From Rhodoferax sp. (GTDB lineage Bacteria > Pseudomonadota > Gammaproteobacteria > Burkholderiales > Burkholderiaceae_C), in contig NZ_JAQURE010000010.1 of the NCBI RefSeq assembly GCF_028715765.1, positions 1 through 64,000 on the forward strand: a stretch of DNA of 64,000 nucleotides. Reading direction: 5' to 3'. The notes under the pieces are model-generated. The model was given only the letters and a program-made list of their open reading frames with translations. It ran no database searches and had not been told where the DNA came from. Positions 35,212 to 44,600 of the stretch are shown one piece after another (positions within the stretch are counted from its first letter, which is position 1; each line of letters opens with the position of its first letter). The position numbers and the translations under genes are program-made.

Positions 35212-35287
35212 GGGTGATTAGCTCAGTTGGTAGAGCGGCGCCCTTACAAGGCGTAGGTCGGCGGTTCGAGCCCGTCATCACCCACCA
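35212..35287 (+). tRNA. tRNA-Val (anticodon TAC)
   Basis: The 76 bases fold as a cloverleaf: acceptor GGGTGAT/ATCACCC, D arm GCTC-AGTTGGTA-GAGC, anticodon arm GCGCC-CTTACAA-GGCGT with TAC at the middle of the loop, T arm with TTCGAGC, and an encoded CCA end. It reads GUA and related valine codons. It lies between hupB and a terminator. Confidence 0.97.
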
Positions 35288-35294
35288 CAATCAC

Positions 35295-35322
35295 AAAGGC
35301 GAACATTCTGTTCGCCTTTTTT
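35295..35322 (+). terminator. Rho-independent terminator after tRNA-Val
   Basis: AAAGGCGAAC and GTTCGCCTTT form a 10-bp stem with a five-base loop, followed by a T-run. It ends the hupB-tRNA-Val transcript just before ppiD. Confidence 0.9.
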
Positions 35323-35346
35323 GTTGCTTCACAGGAGAGTTTGCGC

Positions 35347-37260
35347 ATGTTTGATATCTTCCGAAAACACACCAAGATCATGATGATCTTGTTGTTTTTG
35401 CTGATCATTCCATCCTTCGTGTTGTTTGGTATTGATGGCTATAACCGGATGAAAGAAGAATCAGTGGCCGTGGCTCGCGTAGCTGGCACAGATATCACCC
35501 AAACTGAATGGGATGCAGCTCACAAAATCGAGTCTGATCGCCTGCGCTCTTCCATGCCCAATGTAGACGCCAAGTTGCTAGATAGCCCTGAAGCTCGCTA
35601 TGCCACGCTTGAACGCATGGTGAAAGACCGGGTGGTTTCTCAAGCTGCCAGCCAGGCCAAACTGATGACCAGTGATGCACGTTTGGCCAGATATCTCCAA
35701 GAAGACCCCACCATTGCCTCGTTGCGTTTGGCCAATGGCAAGCTGGATATGGAGCGCTATCGTCAATTGGCTGCAGGTCAAGGGCTCACACCCGAGGGTT
35801 TTGAAAACCGGGTGCGGCAAGATTTGTCCAGACAGCAAGTTGAAGTGGGTGTGCGTGGCACCAGTTTTGCCACGCCAGCCGTTGCGGATGTCACTTTGAA
35901 TGCTTTTTTTGAAAAGCGTGAAATTCAGTTGCATCACTTCGCAGGTGCTGATTACACCTCGCGAGTCAAGCCGACAGATGCCGACCTTGACACCTATTAC
36001 CAAGCCAACACCTCGCTGTTCAAAACGAATGAGCATGCGCAGGTTGAATACGTTGTGCTCGATATGGATGCTGTCAAAAAAGGGATTCAAATCTCTGAGG
36101 CTGATTTGAAAGCCTACTACGACCAAAACGCAGCTCGTTTAAGCGGCGCTGAAGAGCGCAGAGCCAGCCATATTTTGATCAATGCAGCCAAAGATGCGCC
36201 TGCTGCAGACAAAGAAAAAGCCAAGTTAAAAGCCCAGGAGTTGTTGAAACAGGTGCGTGAAACACCGGCAAAATTTGCCGACATTGCGCGGAAAAATTCT
36301 CAAGACCCAGGTTCTGCAGCCAAGGGGGGAGATTTGGACTTTTTTGGCCGTGGTGCCATGGTCAAACCGTTTGAAGATGCCGTGTTTGCCATGCAAAAAG
36401 GGGATATCAGTGATGTGATCGAGTCCGATTTTGGTTACCACATCATCACCTTGACCGACATCAAATCACCCAAGCAGCGTAGTTTTGAAGAATTGAAACC
36501 TGGCATTGAAGCGGATTTGAAAGCCCAGCAAGCGCAACGCAAATTTGCAGAAGTGGCTGAAATTTTCACCAATACCGTCTATGAGCAGTCTGACAGCCTC
36601 AAACCTGTGGCCGAAAAGCTCAAGCTTGAAATCAAAACGGTAGACCGTTTGACGCGTCAACCCGCGGTGGGTGTCAAGGGTGTGCTCGCCAGCAGCAAAT
36701 TTATTTCGACCATTTTCTCACCCGAATCTTTAGATCAAAAACGCAATACCGAGGCCTTGGAAGTGGGTGTGAATCAGCTTGCGGCTGGGCGTGTGTTGTC
36801 TTACCAACCGGCGCGGGTGCAATCGTTGGACGAAGTACGTTCACAAGTGCGAGATCAATTCGTCGCAGCCCAAGCTGCCAAGTTGGCTCAAGCGGATGGG
36901 GCAGAAAAATTAAAGCAATGGAAGCAAGGTGCAAATCCTGCGACGCCACTCTCACCTGCCATGCTCGTTGCGCGTGATTTGCCACAAACTGTCTCGGTGC
37001 AAGTGCTCAATGCAGCATTGCGTGCAGATGCCAGCGTACTGCCTGCCTGGGTGGGTGTGGATCAGGGTGCAGGTGGCTACACCGTAGTTCGGGTCAACAA
37101 AATTGTGCCCCGCAATGAAGCCAGTCAAGCCTCGGCCAAGCAAGATCGAGAACAATACAGCCAATGGTGGAGCGCGGCTGAGGCTCAAGCCTTTTTGGCC
37201 ATGCTCAAAGCCCAATTGAAAGCCGAAATATTGGTACCGGCACCGTCCGCCAAACCTTAA
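35347..37260 (+). CDS. ppiD: Periplasmic folding chaperone / peptidyl-prolyl isomerase D
   Basis: This 637-residue protein is anchored in the inner membrane by one N-terminal helix (IMMILLFLLIIPSFVLFGI) and faces the periplasm, where it helps outer-membrane and secreted proteins fold. A SurA-N-like chaperone region follows (about 35-200). One parvulin domain at about 255-360 begins RRASHILINAA and ends ESDFGYHIITLTDI, and a second degenerate PPIase-like part follows. ATG at 35347 is chosen over a TTG at 35341; AGGAG lies before both. The tail ends in a Pro/Ala segment. Position after hupB and tRNA-Val is conserved in related genera. Confidence 0.92.
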   Translation: MFDIFRKHTKIMMILLFLLIIPSFVLFGIDGYNRMKEESVAVARVAGTDITQTEWDAAHKIESDRLRSSMPNVDAKLLDSPEARYATLERMVKDRVVSQAASQAKLMTSDARLARYLQEDPTIASLRLANGKLDMERYRQLAAGQGLTPEGFENRVRQDLSRQQVEVGVRGTSFATPAVADVTLNAFFEKREIQLHHFAGADYTSRVKPTDADLDTYYQANTSLFKTNEHAQVEYVVLDMDAVKKGIQISEADLKAYYDQNAARLSGAEERRASHILINAAKDAPAADKEKAKLKAQELLKQVRETPAKFADIARKNSQDPGSAAKGGDLDFFGRGAMVKPFEDAVFAMQKGDISDVIESDFGYHIITLTDIKSPKQRSFEELKPGIEADLKAQQAQRKFAEVAEIFTNTVYEQSDSLKPVAEKLKLEIKTVDRLTRQPAVGVKGVLASSKFISTIFSPESLDQKRNTEALEVGVNQLAAGRVLSYQPARVQSLDEVRSQVRDQFVAAQAAKLAQADGAEKLKQWKQGANPATPLSPAMLVARDLPQTVSVQVLNAALRADASVLPAWVGVDQGAGGYTVVRVNKIVPRNEASQASAKQDREQYSQWWSAAEAQAFLAMLKAQLKAEILVPAPSAKP

Positions 37261-37309
37261 ACAGGCTTATCAAATTTCGGTTAGAGCACGAATTTCAAAG
37301 ACTAAAACT

Positions 37310-37339
37310 TTCGAAGTGGAACCTGTTTGATCGTATAAT
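37310..37339 (+). promoter_or_regulatory. Promoter of tRNA-His
   Basis: TATAAT at 37334-37339 lies 10 bases before the tRNA. A weak -35 (TTCGAA, 37310-37315) is 18 bases upstream. Confidence 0.6.
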
Positions 37340-37349
37340 TTAGCTCTAC

Positions 37350-37426
37350 GGTGGCTGTAGCTCAGTTGGTAGAGTCCAGGATTGTGATTCCTGTTGTCGT
37401 GGGTTCGAGCCCCATCAGCCACCCCA
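37350..37426 (+). tRNA. tRNA-His (anticodon GTG)
   Basis: The cloverleaf has acceptor GTGGCTG/CAGCCAC, D arm, anticodon arm with GTG in the loop (GGATTGTGATTCC), T loop TTCGAGC, discriminator C and an encoded CCA. The extra G at position -1, a hallmark of tRNA-His, is base 37350 and pairs with the discriminator. Confidence 0.96.
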
Positions 37427-37438
37427 AAAATTCAGCAG

Positions 37439-37474
37439 AACCGCACTATCGTAAAAGTAGTGCGGTTTTTTTTA
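37439..37474 (+). terminator. Rho-independent terminator after tRNA-His
   Basis: AACCGCACTA and TAGTGCGGTT form a 10-bp stem with a nine-base loop and an eight-T tail. Confidence 0.9.
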
Positions 37475-37574
37475 TTTGTGGAGCCAAAGGCTTGTTCACA
37501 GCAAGTCTGAGTCATCTGCAAATCAACGTCAACGCTTCTGCAGCGCATGAGGTCATCGACCAAGAAAGGGATGT

Positions 37575-37982
37575 ATGGCAATTGGTTGGCTCACTGTTTT
37601 GAAAATGGTACCTTGGGGCGATGTGATTGAAAACGCGCCCAAAGTGGCACAAGGTGCCAAAAAACTCTGGCATTCAGTGGGTAAAAAAACTGCGCCTGAA
37701 ACCATGCCTGACAACGCCACTGCGGCGTCCGAGTTGGCTGATCCACGCTCACATGACGCAACCCTGGCAGCGCTCCACGCGCAGGTTGCTGCCCTTCAAC
37801 AAAGCACTGCCGAGCTGCATCAGCAAATGCTTGAATCAAGCGCCTTGATTCAGTCGCTGGCCGAGCAAAACACCCAACTGATCCAGCGCATAGAACTCAA
37901 CCGCAAGCGCACCGTGCTGCTGGCGGTGCTCATGGTCGTGCTGGCTGTGCTTGGATTTGCCACCGCTTTCAAATATTTTTGA
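37575..37982 (+). CDS. Small coiled-coil protein with C-terminal membrane anchor
   Basis: This 135-residue protein has no family that I recognise. The first 35 residues are amphipathic (WGDVIENAPKVAQGAKKLWHSV). The stretch 55-108 is rich in Ala, Gln, Leu and Glu with a heptad pattern (LAALHAQVAALQQSTAELHQ) and should form a coiled coil. A single hydrophobic helix (TVLLAVLMVVLAVLGFATAF) ends the protein, so it is a tail-anchored membrane protein with its coil in the cytoplasm. AAGGG lies before the ATG. Its stop codon merges into a repeat copy. It sits between tRNA-His and recC with no evident tie to either. Confidence 0.7.
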   Translation: MAIGWLTVLKMVPWGDVIENAPKVAQGAKKLWHSVGKKTAPETMPDNATAASELADPRSHDATLAALHAQVAALQQSTAELHQQMLESSALIQSLAEQNTQLIQRIELNRKRTVLLAVLMVVLAVLGFATAFKYF

Positions 37983-38023
37983 TAGCTATCTACGCATATA
38001 GATAAAGGGCTAGAGGTCGATTT
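37979..38023. repeat. Dispersed palindromic repeat upstream of recC
   Basis: TTGATAGCTATCTACGC and AAAGGGCTAGAGGTCGATTT match the family. Its AGAGG lies six bases before the TTG at 38023 and may act as the ribosome-binding site of recC. Confidence 0.8.
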
Positions 38024-41000
38024 TGCTTAAAAATATCGAGCCTAGCTACGAATCAGCCTCCACGTTGCCCAGCGGCTTCATGGTGCTGCACGGCAACCGC
38101 CTGGAAGACCTGCGCGACCTGCTGGTGCACATGCTCAAAGCGCAGCCCCTGGCCGTGCTTGAACCTGAAGTGATTTTGCTGCAAAGCAACGGCATGAAGC
38201 ATTGGCTGGAAAGGGCGCTTTGTGCAGAAGAGGCCTTGGGCATTTGCGCCGCCACCCGCATGGCGCTGCCCAGCGCATTTCTGTGGCAGGTCTACCGAGC
38301 CGTATTGGGCGCCGCTGATGTGCCCGCCGCCATGCCGTTTGACAAGTCCAGCCTGGTCTGGCGGTTGGTGCGCCTGCTGCCTGTGCTGTGTGAGCAAAAC
38401 CCGGTGTACGCGCCGCTCAAGCGCTATTTGGGCGAGCCGCTGCAGCCGCGCAAGCTGTACCAACTGGCTTTGCAACTGGCCGACGTGCTTGACGGCTACC
38501 AAAGCTACCGCGCCGATTGGCTGGCCGACTGGGCGGCAGGCCGCAACCTGCTCGCTGGGTCTGATCAAAGAGAGATTCCGACCAAGCAAACCTGGCAAGC
38601 CCAGTTGTGGCGCGATCTGCGTGCCGACGTGGGCAGCGCGTTGCAAGACAGTTCTCGTGCCGTGGTGCACGAGCGTTTTTTGATGGCCATGACCGCGGTG
38701 GCGCAGCGCCATGCGGCCACCGGCCAGCTTCCGCGGGGTTTGCCTGCGCGGCTGGTGGTGTTTGGCGTGTCGTCCTTGCCCATGCAGTTGGTGCAAGCGC
38801 TGGCTGCCTTGGGGCAGGTGTGCCAGGTGCTGATGCTGGTGCAAAACCCCTGTCAGTATTTTTGGGGCGATCTGGTGGAAGGCCACGCCGCCCTGCGCGC
38901 CCAGGTGCGCCGCCGCCAAAGTGCCAAGCCCCAAAGCCACCAAGCCCAAGCGGCAGGGGAGGCCGCTGCCAACTCAGCAAGCAAGGTTTGGCAAGCTGCG
39001 ACACATGCTGCACCCGCAGGCCACCCGCTGTTGGCATCTTGGGGCAAACAAGGGCGCGACTATTTGCACTTGCTCGACGGCTTTGACGCCCCAGAGCAAT
39101 ACCGCCGCCACTGGTCAAAAGTCGATGTGTTTGTGGACCCCGCCAGCACAGACCCGGCGCAACCCGCCAGCCAGCTGGCGCTGCTGCAGTCCAACATCTT
39201 GCACCTGAACCCCGAGCCAGAAGCACCGCAAACCATGGCCTGGGATGAATCGATTGAATTTGTCAGCGCCCACAGCGCCCAGCGCGAGCTTGAGGTGCTG
39301 CACGACCGCTTGCTGGGCTGGTTCGATGCCGACCCCGAGCTGACCCCCAGCGCTGTGATGGTGATGGTGCCCGACATGGCCGCCTTTGCCCCCCACATTG
39401 ATGCCGTGTTTGGCCAGTTTGAGCCAGGCCAAGCGGGCTACATCCCTTACGCAGTGGCAGACGCCAGCGCCCGCAGCACACCGCTGGTGCAAGCACTTGA
39501 GCAACTGCTGAACCTGCCGCAAACCCGCCTCACGCTGCAAGATTGGTCTGGTTTGTTTGAGGTGGCGGCGGTGCGCAAACGCTTTGACTTGTCGGAACCT
39601 GACGCGTTGGTGCTGCAAGACTGGCTGTCGCTTGCCGGGGTGCGGTGGGGCTTGGATGGCGCGCATCGGCACAGCTGGGGCTTGCCAGCTCAGACACCGG
39701 GGCTGGCGCAAAACACCTGGCTGTTTGGCTTGCGCCGCTTGCTGCTGGGCTACGCCCTGGGCGCTGGCCAAGACGTTCACCCGGACGGGGCAGGGCAGCC
39801 AGCCAACGACTGCACCAGCGCGCTGTGGCAAGCCACCCTGGCGCAGCCGGCCTTGAGCGGCCTGAGTGCCGCGGTGATGACCTCGCTGCTGGCTTGGTTG
39901 CAAGCCACCACCGACACCCTTCAAGACCTCAGCCTTGACCACACCCCGCTGGAGTGGGGTCGCATCTTGACGCAGCTGGTGACGCGCTTTTTTGCGCCGG
40001 CTGACGATGCCGACGAGCGTGCCTTGGCGCGCCTGGTCGCGCCGCTGCAAAGCTGGCTGGATGCCTGCGAAGCTGCCAGCCTGGTCACCCCACTGCCGCT
40101 GGAGGTGGTGCGCGAGCACTGGCTTGGCAACATCGACAGCGACAGCTTGCAACAGCGGTTTTTTGGCGGCGGCGTGCAGTTTGGCACTTTGATGCCGATG
40201 CGCTCCATCCCTTTTGAGGTGATTGCCCTGCTGGGCATGAACGACGGCGCTTACCCCCGCGTACAAGCCGCGCGCGACTTTGACCTGATGGCCAGCAGTT
40301 GGCGCGCCGGCGACCGCTCGCGCCGTGAAGATGACCGCTACCTGTTTCTGGAAGCCCTCTTGTCAGCGCGCCAAAAGCTTTATGTCAGCTGGCAAGGCCG
40401 CAGCGCCACAGACAACTCGCCTCGACCGCCTTCGGTGCTGGTGGCGCAGTTGCTCGACCACGTGAATGCCCTGTGGCAACCTGCGCACACGCCGCAAGCA
40501 CAGCCCCTGCAGCCGTTTTCGCGGGTTTATTTTGAGGCTGGGTCTGGGTTTCAAACTTATGCATCAAATTGGGCTCTAGCCCATATGAATCAAGCGCAAG
40601 TAGCTACTGAAAATAAAGCGTTGGAGGCGGGAGAATGCCCCCACCATTTAACGCTGGAAGACCTGCAGCGCCTGCTGCGTGCTCCGGTGGAAGTGTTTTT
40701 CCGGAACCGACTGCAAACCACGCTCGATCAACTCACCGACCTGGCCGAACCCGACGAGCCTTTTGCCCTGAACGCCTTGCAACAATACCAGCTGGGCACC
40801 GAGCTGCTGCGCCAGGCCGACGCTGCCCAAGCCCTGGGGCAGCTGCAAGGCTCAGGTCAGCTGCCGCTGGCGGGCTTTGGCGAGCGCAGTGCTCGTGCCT
40901 TGCAAGACGTGGCCGAGCAGGTGCGCGCGCGCCGCACACCATGGCTAATGCTTTATCCACAGCCGTTGCCAGCGCAGTTGATCGACTTGACTTTTAACGA

Positions 41001-41655
41001 TGACTTTGGTCTGAGCGGTGTGCTGGACGGCTTGCTGCATCAGCCAGGCACCAGCGCCCAGCACAACGCGCTAAGTGTCGTTGAGCCCAGCACCGCTGTG
41101 CCCATGGCTTGCCTGCAACTGTGCGAACGCCCTGGTGCCTTATGGCAAGGCAAGCCCGGTGCTGAGCAAGTGCGCGGCCATGTGCTCACGACCCTTTGGG
41201 TGCGCCACCTGGCTGGTTGTGCCAGCGGCTTGCAGCTGACCAGCGTGCTGGTGGGGGTAGATGGCGACGTGCTGCTGCGCCCCATGCCGGCACCCCAAGC
41301 TCAAGCGCTGCTCAAGCGCCTGGTGCAGGCCTACGCCCAGGCTTGGGCGGAACCGCTGCCGGTGGCGGTGAAAACTGCGTGGGCTTTTTTGCAATGTCTA
41401 GCCGCCAACGCCCAGTTACCGCCTGACAAGTCCCCCAAAGACCCGCACGAGGCCGCCCGTACCACCTTTGAGACCCAGCCTGGCGGCCGTTTCCCAGGAG
41501 AATGGGCGCAGTCCGCCTATTTGCAGCGCGCCTTTGAGGGCTATGCCGACTTGGCAGACGGCTTGCCACACTGGGCGCCGCTGCTCTATGGCGATTTGTC
41601 GGCCTGGGTGGGCAATGAGCCAGCGGCGTGCAGGCATGATCTGCTTTCAACCTAG
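38023..41655 (+). CDS. recC: Exodeoxyribonuclease V gamma subunit
   Basis: This protein of up to 1210 residues is the RecC scaffold that splits DNA ends and scans for Chi in RecBCD. It begins with MVLHGNRLEDLRDLLVHML (from residue 20), matching the first strand of RecC, followed by EVILLQSNGMKHWLERAL. It retains PYAVADASARSTPLVQALEQLL and RSIPFEVIALLGMNDGAYPR, typical of the inactive helicase fold. The frame begins at TTG 38023, preceded by AGAGG from a repeat copy; ATG 38080 is the alternative. A second repeat copy inside the gene inserts about 16 residues (SNWALAHMNQAQVATE) near residue 848, between the helicase-like and nuclease-like parts. recB follows 39 bases later. Confidence 0.93.
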   Translation: MLKNIEPSYESASTLPSGFMVLHGNRLEDLRDLLVHMLKAQPLAVLEPEVILLQSNGMKHWLERALCAEEALGICAATRMALPSAFLWQVYRAVLGAADVPAAMPFDKSSLVWRLVRLLPVLCEQNPVYAPLKRYLGEPLQPRKLYQLALQLADVLDGYQSYRADWLADWAAGRNLLAGSDQREIPTKQTWQAQLWRDLRADVGSALQDSSRAVVHERFLMAMTAVAQRHAATGQLPRGLPARLVVFGVSSLPMQLVQALAALGQVCQVLMLVQNPCQYFWGDLVEGHAALRAQVRRRQSAKPQSHQAQAAGEAAANSASKVWQAATHAAPAGHPLLASWGKQGRDYLHLLDGFDAPEQYRRHWSKVDVFVDPASTDPAQPASQLALLQSNILHLNPEPEAPQTMAWDESIEFVSAHSAQRELEVLHDRLLGWFDADPELTPSAVMVMVPDMAAFAPHIDAVFGQFEPGQAGYIPYAVADASARSTPLVQALEQLLNLPQTRLTLQDWSGLFEVAAVRKRFDLSEPDALVLQDWLSLAGVRWGLDGAHRHSWGLPAQTPGLAQNTWLFGLRRLLLGYALGAGQDVHPDGAGQPANDCTSALWQATLAQPALSGLSAAVMTSLLAWLQATTDTLQDLSLDHTPLEWGRILTQLVTRFFAPADDADERALARLVAPLQSWLDACEAASLVTPLPLEVVREHWLGNIDSDSLQQRFFGGGVQFGTLMPMRSIPFEVIALLGMNDGAYPRVQAARDFDLMASSWRAGDRSRREDDRYLFLEALLSARQKLYVSWQGRSATDNSPRPPSVLVAQLLDHVNALWQPAHTPQAQPLQPFSRVYFEAGSGFQTYASNWALAHMNQAQVATENKALEAGECPHHLTLEDLQRLLRAPVEVFFRNRLQTTLDQLTDLAEPDEPFALNALQQYQLGTELLRQADAAQALGQLQGSGQLPLAGFGERSARALQDVAEQVRARRTPWLMLYPQPLPAQLIDLTFNDDFGLSGVLDGLLHQPGTSAQHNALSVVEPSTAVPMACLQLCERPGALWQGKPGAEQVRGHVLTTLWVRHLAGCASGLQLTSVLVGVDGDVLLRPMPAPQAQALLKRLVQAYAQAWAEPLPVAVKTAWAFLQCLAANAQLPPDKSPKDPHEAARTTFETQPGGRFPGEWAQSAYLQRAFEGYADLADGLPHWAPLLYGDLSAWVGNEPAACRHDLLST
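40566..40614. repeat. Dispersed palindromic repeat inside recC
   Basis: AAATTGGGCTCTAGCCCAT and CAAGCGCAAGTAGCTACTG match the family. It is translated as SNWALAHMNQAQVATE, the same frame and direction as the copy in recB. Confidence 0.88.
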
Positions 41656-41694
41656 CCGCTGATACCTGCACACGTCACCCCACCGGAGGAAATT

Positions 41695-44600
41695 TTGTTG
41701 CCCACCCCGCTCAACCCCCTGACACTGCCACTGACGGGCTTGCAACTGATTGAGGCCTCGGCGGGTACCGGCAAAACCTGGACGCTGGCCGCGCTCTATG
41801 TGCGCTTGGTGCTGGGGCACACGCCTGGCGCCAGCCAGCCCGGTGCAGCGTTGTACCCGCCCCAAATTTTGGTGATGACCTTCACCGAAGCCGCCACCGC
41901 CGAACTGCGCGAGCGCATTCGGGCTCGGCTGGCACAGGCGGCCAAGTTTTTTCAAAAAGGCCAGGCCTCAGGTGCTGATGACTTTTTAAAAACCCTGCGT
42001 CAGCAGCTTGACCCCACCAGTTGGCCGGAATGCGCCGCCCGGTTGGATTTGGCCGCGCAGTGGATGGACGAAGCCGCCATCTTCACCATCCACGGCTGGA
42101 GCAGCCGCATGCTCAAAACCCATGCCTTTGACAGTGCCAGCCTGTTCACTCAAACCCGTGTCGAAGACCCAGAGCAGCTCAAGCTGACCGCCGTGCAAGA
42201 CTACTGGCGCCAATGGTTTTACGGGTTTGACGAAACCACTTTGGCCGCGCTAGACGGTCTGGCCGACACGCCACAAGCGCTGCTGGCTAAACTCAAAGAC
42301 CGCTGGCGCGATGCCGAGCGTGCCCCGGCCACTGACACACCCAGCTTGACCGCGCCTGATGAGGTGTTGGCGGCATGGGCGGCTTGGCAGCAACAGCGCA
42401 CCCCCCTTGAAGCCAAGGCGCGCGCAGCCTGGACCGATGACATTGCCCGCGCGGTGAACCAAGCCAAAGACCAAAAACAACTCAAAGGCTATGCCTCCAA
42501 CCACCTGCCTGGCTGGCTGGTGCACATGGCCGAGTGGGCGCAAGGGGCAGACATTGCGATCAACACCCTGGAGCGTTTCACCAGCAGCACGCTGCAAGCC
42601 AAAGGTTGGGTCGGGGCACAGCACATACCTGCCTTTGACCTGCTGCAAACCCTGCATGATCACTTGGCGCAAGAACCCGCGGTGGCTGAAACTCTGCTGG
42701 CACACGCCGCGTTTGAAGTTCATGCCGCATACCAGCGCGCCAAGCAGCAAGCCGCCCAATTTGATTTTTCAGACCTGCTGCAAAACCTGTACCACGCGCT
42801 GCACCAGCCAGACGACCGGCTGGCCAGCGCCATTGCGGCCCAGTACCCGGTGGCTCTGGTCGATGAATTTCAAGACACCGACCCCTGGCAGTTTGGCAGC
42901 TTGAATAAAATCTATAGCACTTTACGCTTGCTAGACGGGCGCTCTGGCCTGATGATGATTGGCGACCCCAAGCAAGCCATTTACAGCTTTCGGGGCGCAG
43001 ACCTGGCCACCTACCTGCGCGCCCGGTCTTTGGCACAGGGCATTTACAGCCTGAGTGGCAACTACCGCGCCACCAGCGGCTTGGTGCAAGCGGTCAACCA
43101 TATTTTTCAACACGCCAGCCAGCCGTTTGGTGACGTGCCTTTTGAGCCGGTGAGCGCCTGCAACCCCCAGGTGTTGCCACTGCTGGTTAACGGTCAGCCC
43201 CAAGTGGCCATGACGGTGTGGCACCTGCCGTTTGACAGCACCCCGCGCAAGGGCGACGCGTTGGCCGACATGGCCGCCGTCTTTGCCAGCCAGATGGTGA
43301 GCTTGTTGCACACCGGTGCGGCTGTGCCGGGCGAGATGGCTGTGCTGGTGCGCAACCGCTATGAAGCCGCCGCCATGCGCACAGCCTTGGCAGCGCGCGG
43401 TGTGCGCAGTGTGTATGTGTCAGAGCGCGACAGTGTGTTTGGCAGCGATCAAGCGCTTGACCTGTGGCGCATTTTGCGAGCCGTGGCCGCCCCCACCAAC
43501 ACCCGGCTGCTACGCGCTGCGCTGCTGACCCGCTTGATGGGCTTGAGCTGGCAGCAGCTCGATGCCTTGCTGACCGATGAGGTGGCGTGGGACGCGCAAG
43601 TCGAGCGCTTTCTGGGTTGGCAACAGCTCTGGCGCAACCAGGGCGTGCTGCCCATGCTGCACCGCTTGCTGCACGAGCAAGCCTTGGCGCCACAGCTGCT
43701 GGGGCAAGGTGCCGCCGGTGAGCGCGCCCTGACCAATGTGCTCCACCTGGGTGAGCTGCTGCAGGCGGCCAGCACCCAGCTGCAAGGCGAGGGCGCTTTG
43801 CTGCGGCATTTGGAGGCGCAATTGCGCCGCCCCGAGGTGAATGCCGATACCGCCCAACTGCGCCTGGAGAGCGATGCCGAACTGGTGCAAGTGGTGACCC
43901 TGCACAAGTCCAAGGGCTTGGAGTACCCCCTGGTGTTTTTGCCCTTCATGTCGCACTTCACCGCAGAGAAATCTACCAGCACCCGCCCTGATGAAGAGCG
44001 TCTGAGCGAAGACGTTCGCCTGTTTTATGTGGCGCTGACCCGTGCCCAGCGCGCGCTGTGGCTGGGCGTGACACCGGTGGCGGGCGATGTGCATGGCAAA
44101 ACCCTGCGCCCCCAAAGCGCGCTGTCACTGCTTTTGGGGCGCAAAACGTCAGACGACTTGGCTGACAGGTTGAACCATTGGAAAAGCGCGCACATCAGCG
44201 TGCTGCCCGCACCCGCCGCCAGCGACGGTATCTACCAGCCCAGCACCCCCGCAAAGCCGTGGCAAGCCGCACGGGTGGCGCAGCGCGTGCTGCGACGCGC
44301 TGGCTGGAGCGCCAGCTTCAGTGCCCTCACGCGTGAGCTTGATGCCCGCGCTGCAGGCAGCGTGCAAGACGACCGGTTGCAAGACGCCCAACTTGACAGC
44401 GCCGCCGTTGACCTGCCAGCGCCGCAGCCACCAGACCAGTCGCCAGAGCTGTTTGCGCCAGTGCTGGCTTTCAATGCCTTTCCAGCCGGTGCGCACTACG
44501 GCACGCTGTTGCATGAACTGATGCAATGGCAAGCCGAGCATGGCTGGCCGGTTGCCGCATCGCCGCACGCAAGGGCTGGGCACGCCAGCCACAGCGATGC

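Noticed and set aside
42907-42949. Possible repeat copy in recB before the GDPKQAIY motif
   Set aside because: The match is weak and the segment is only a few residues longer than in other RecB proteins, so it may be native.
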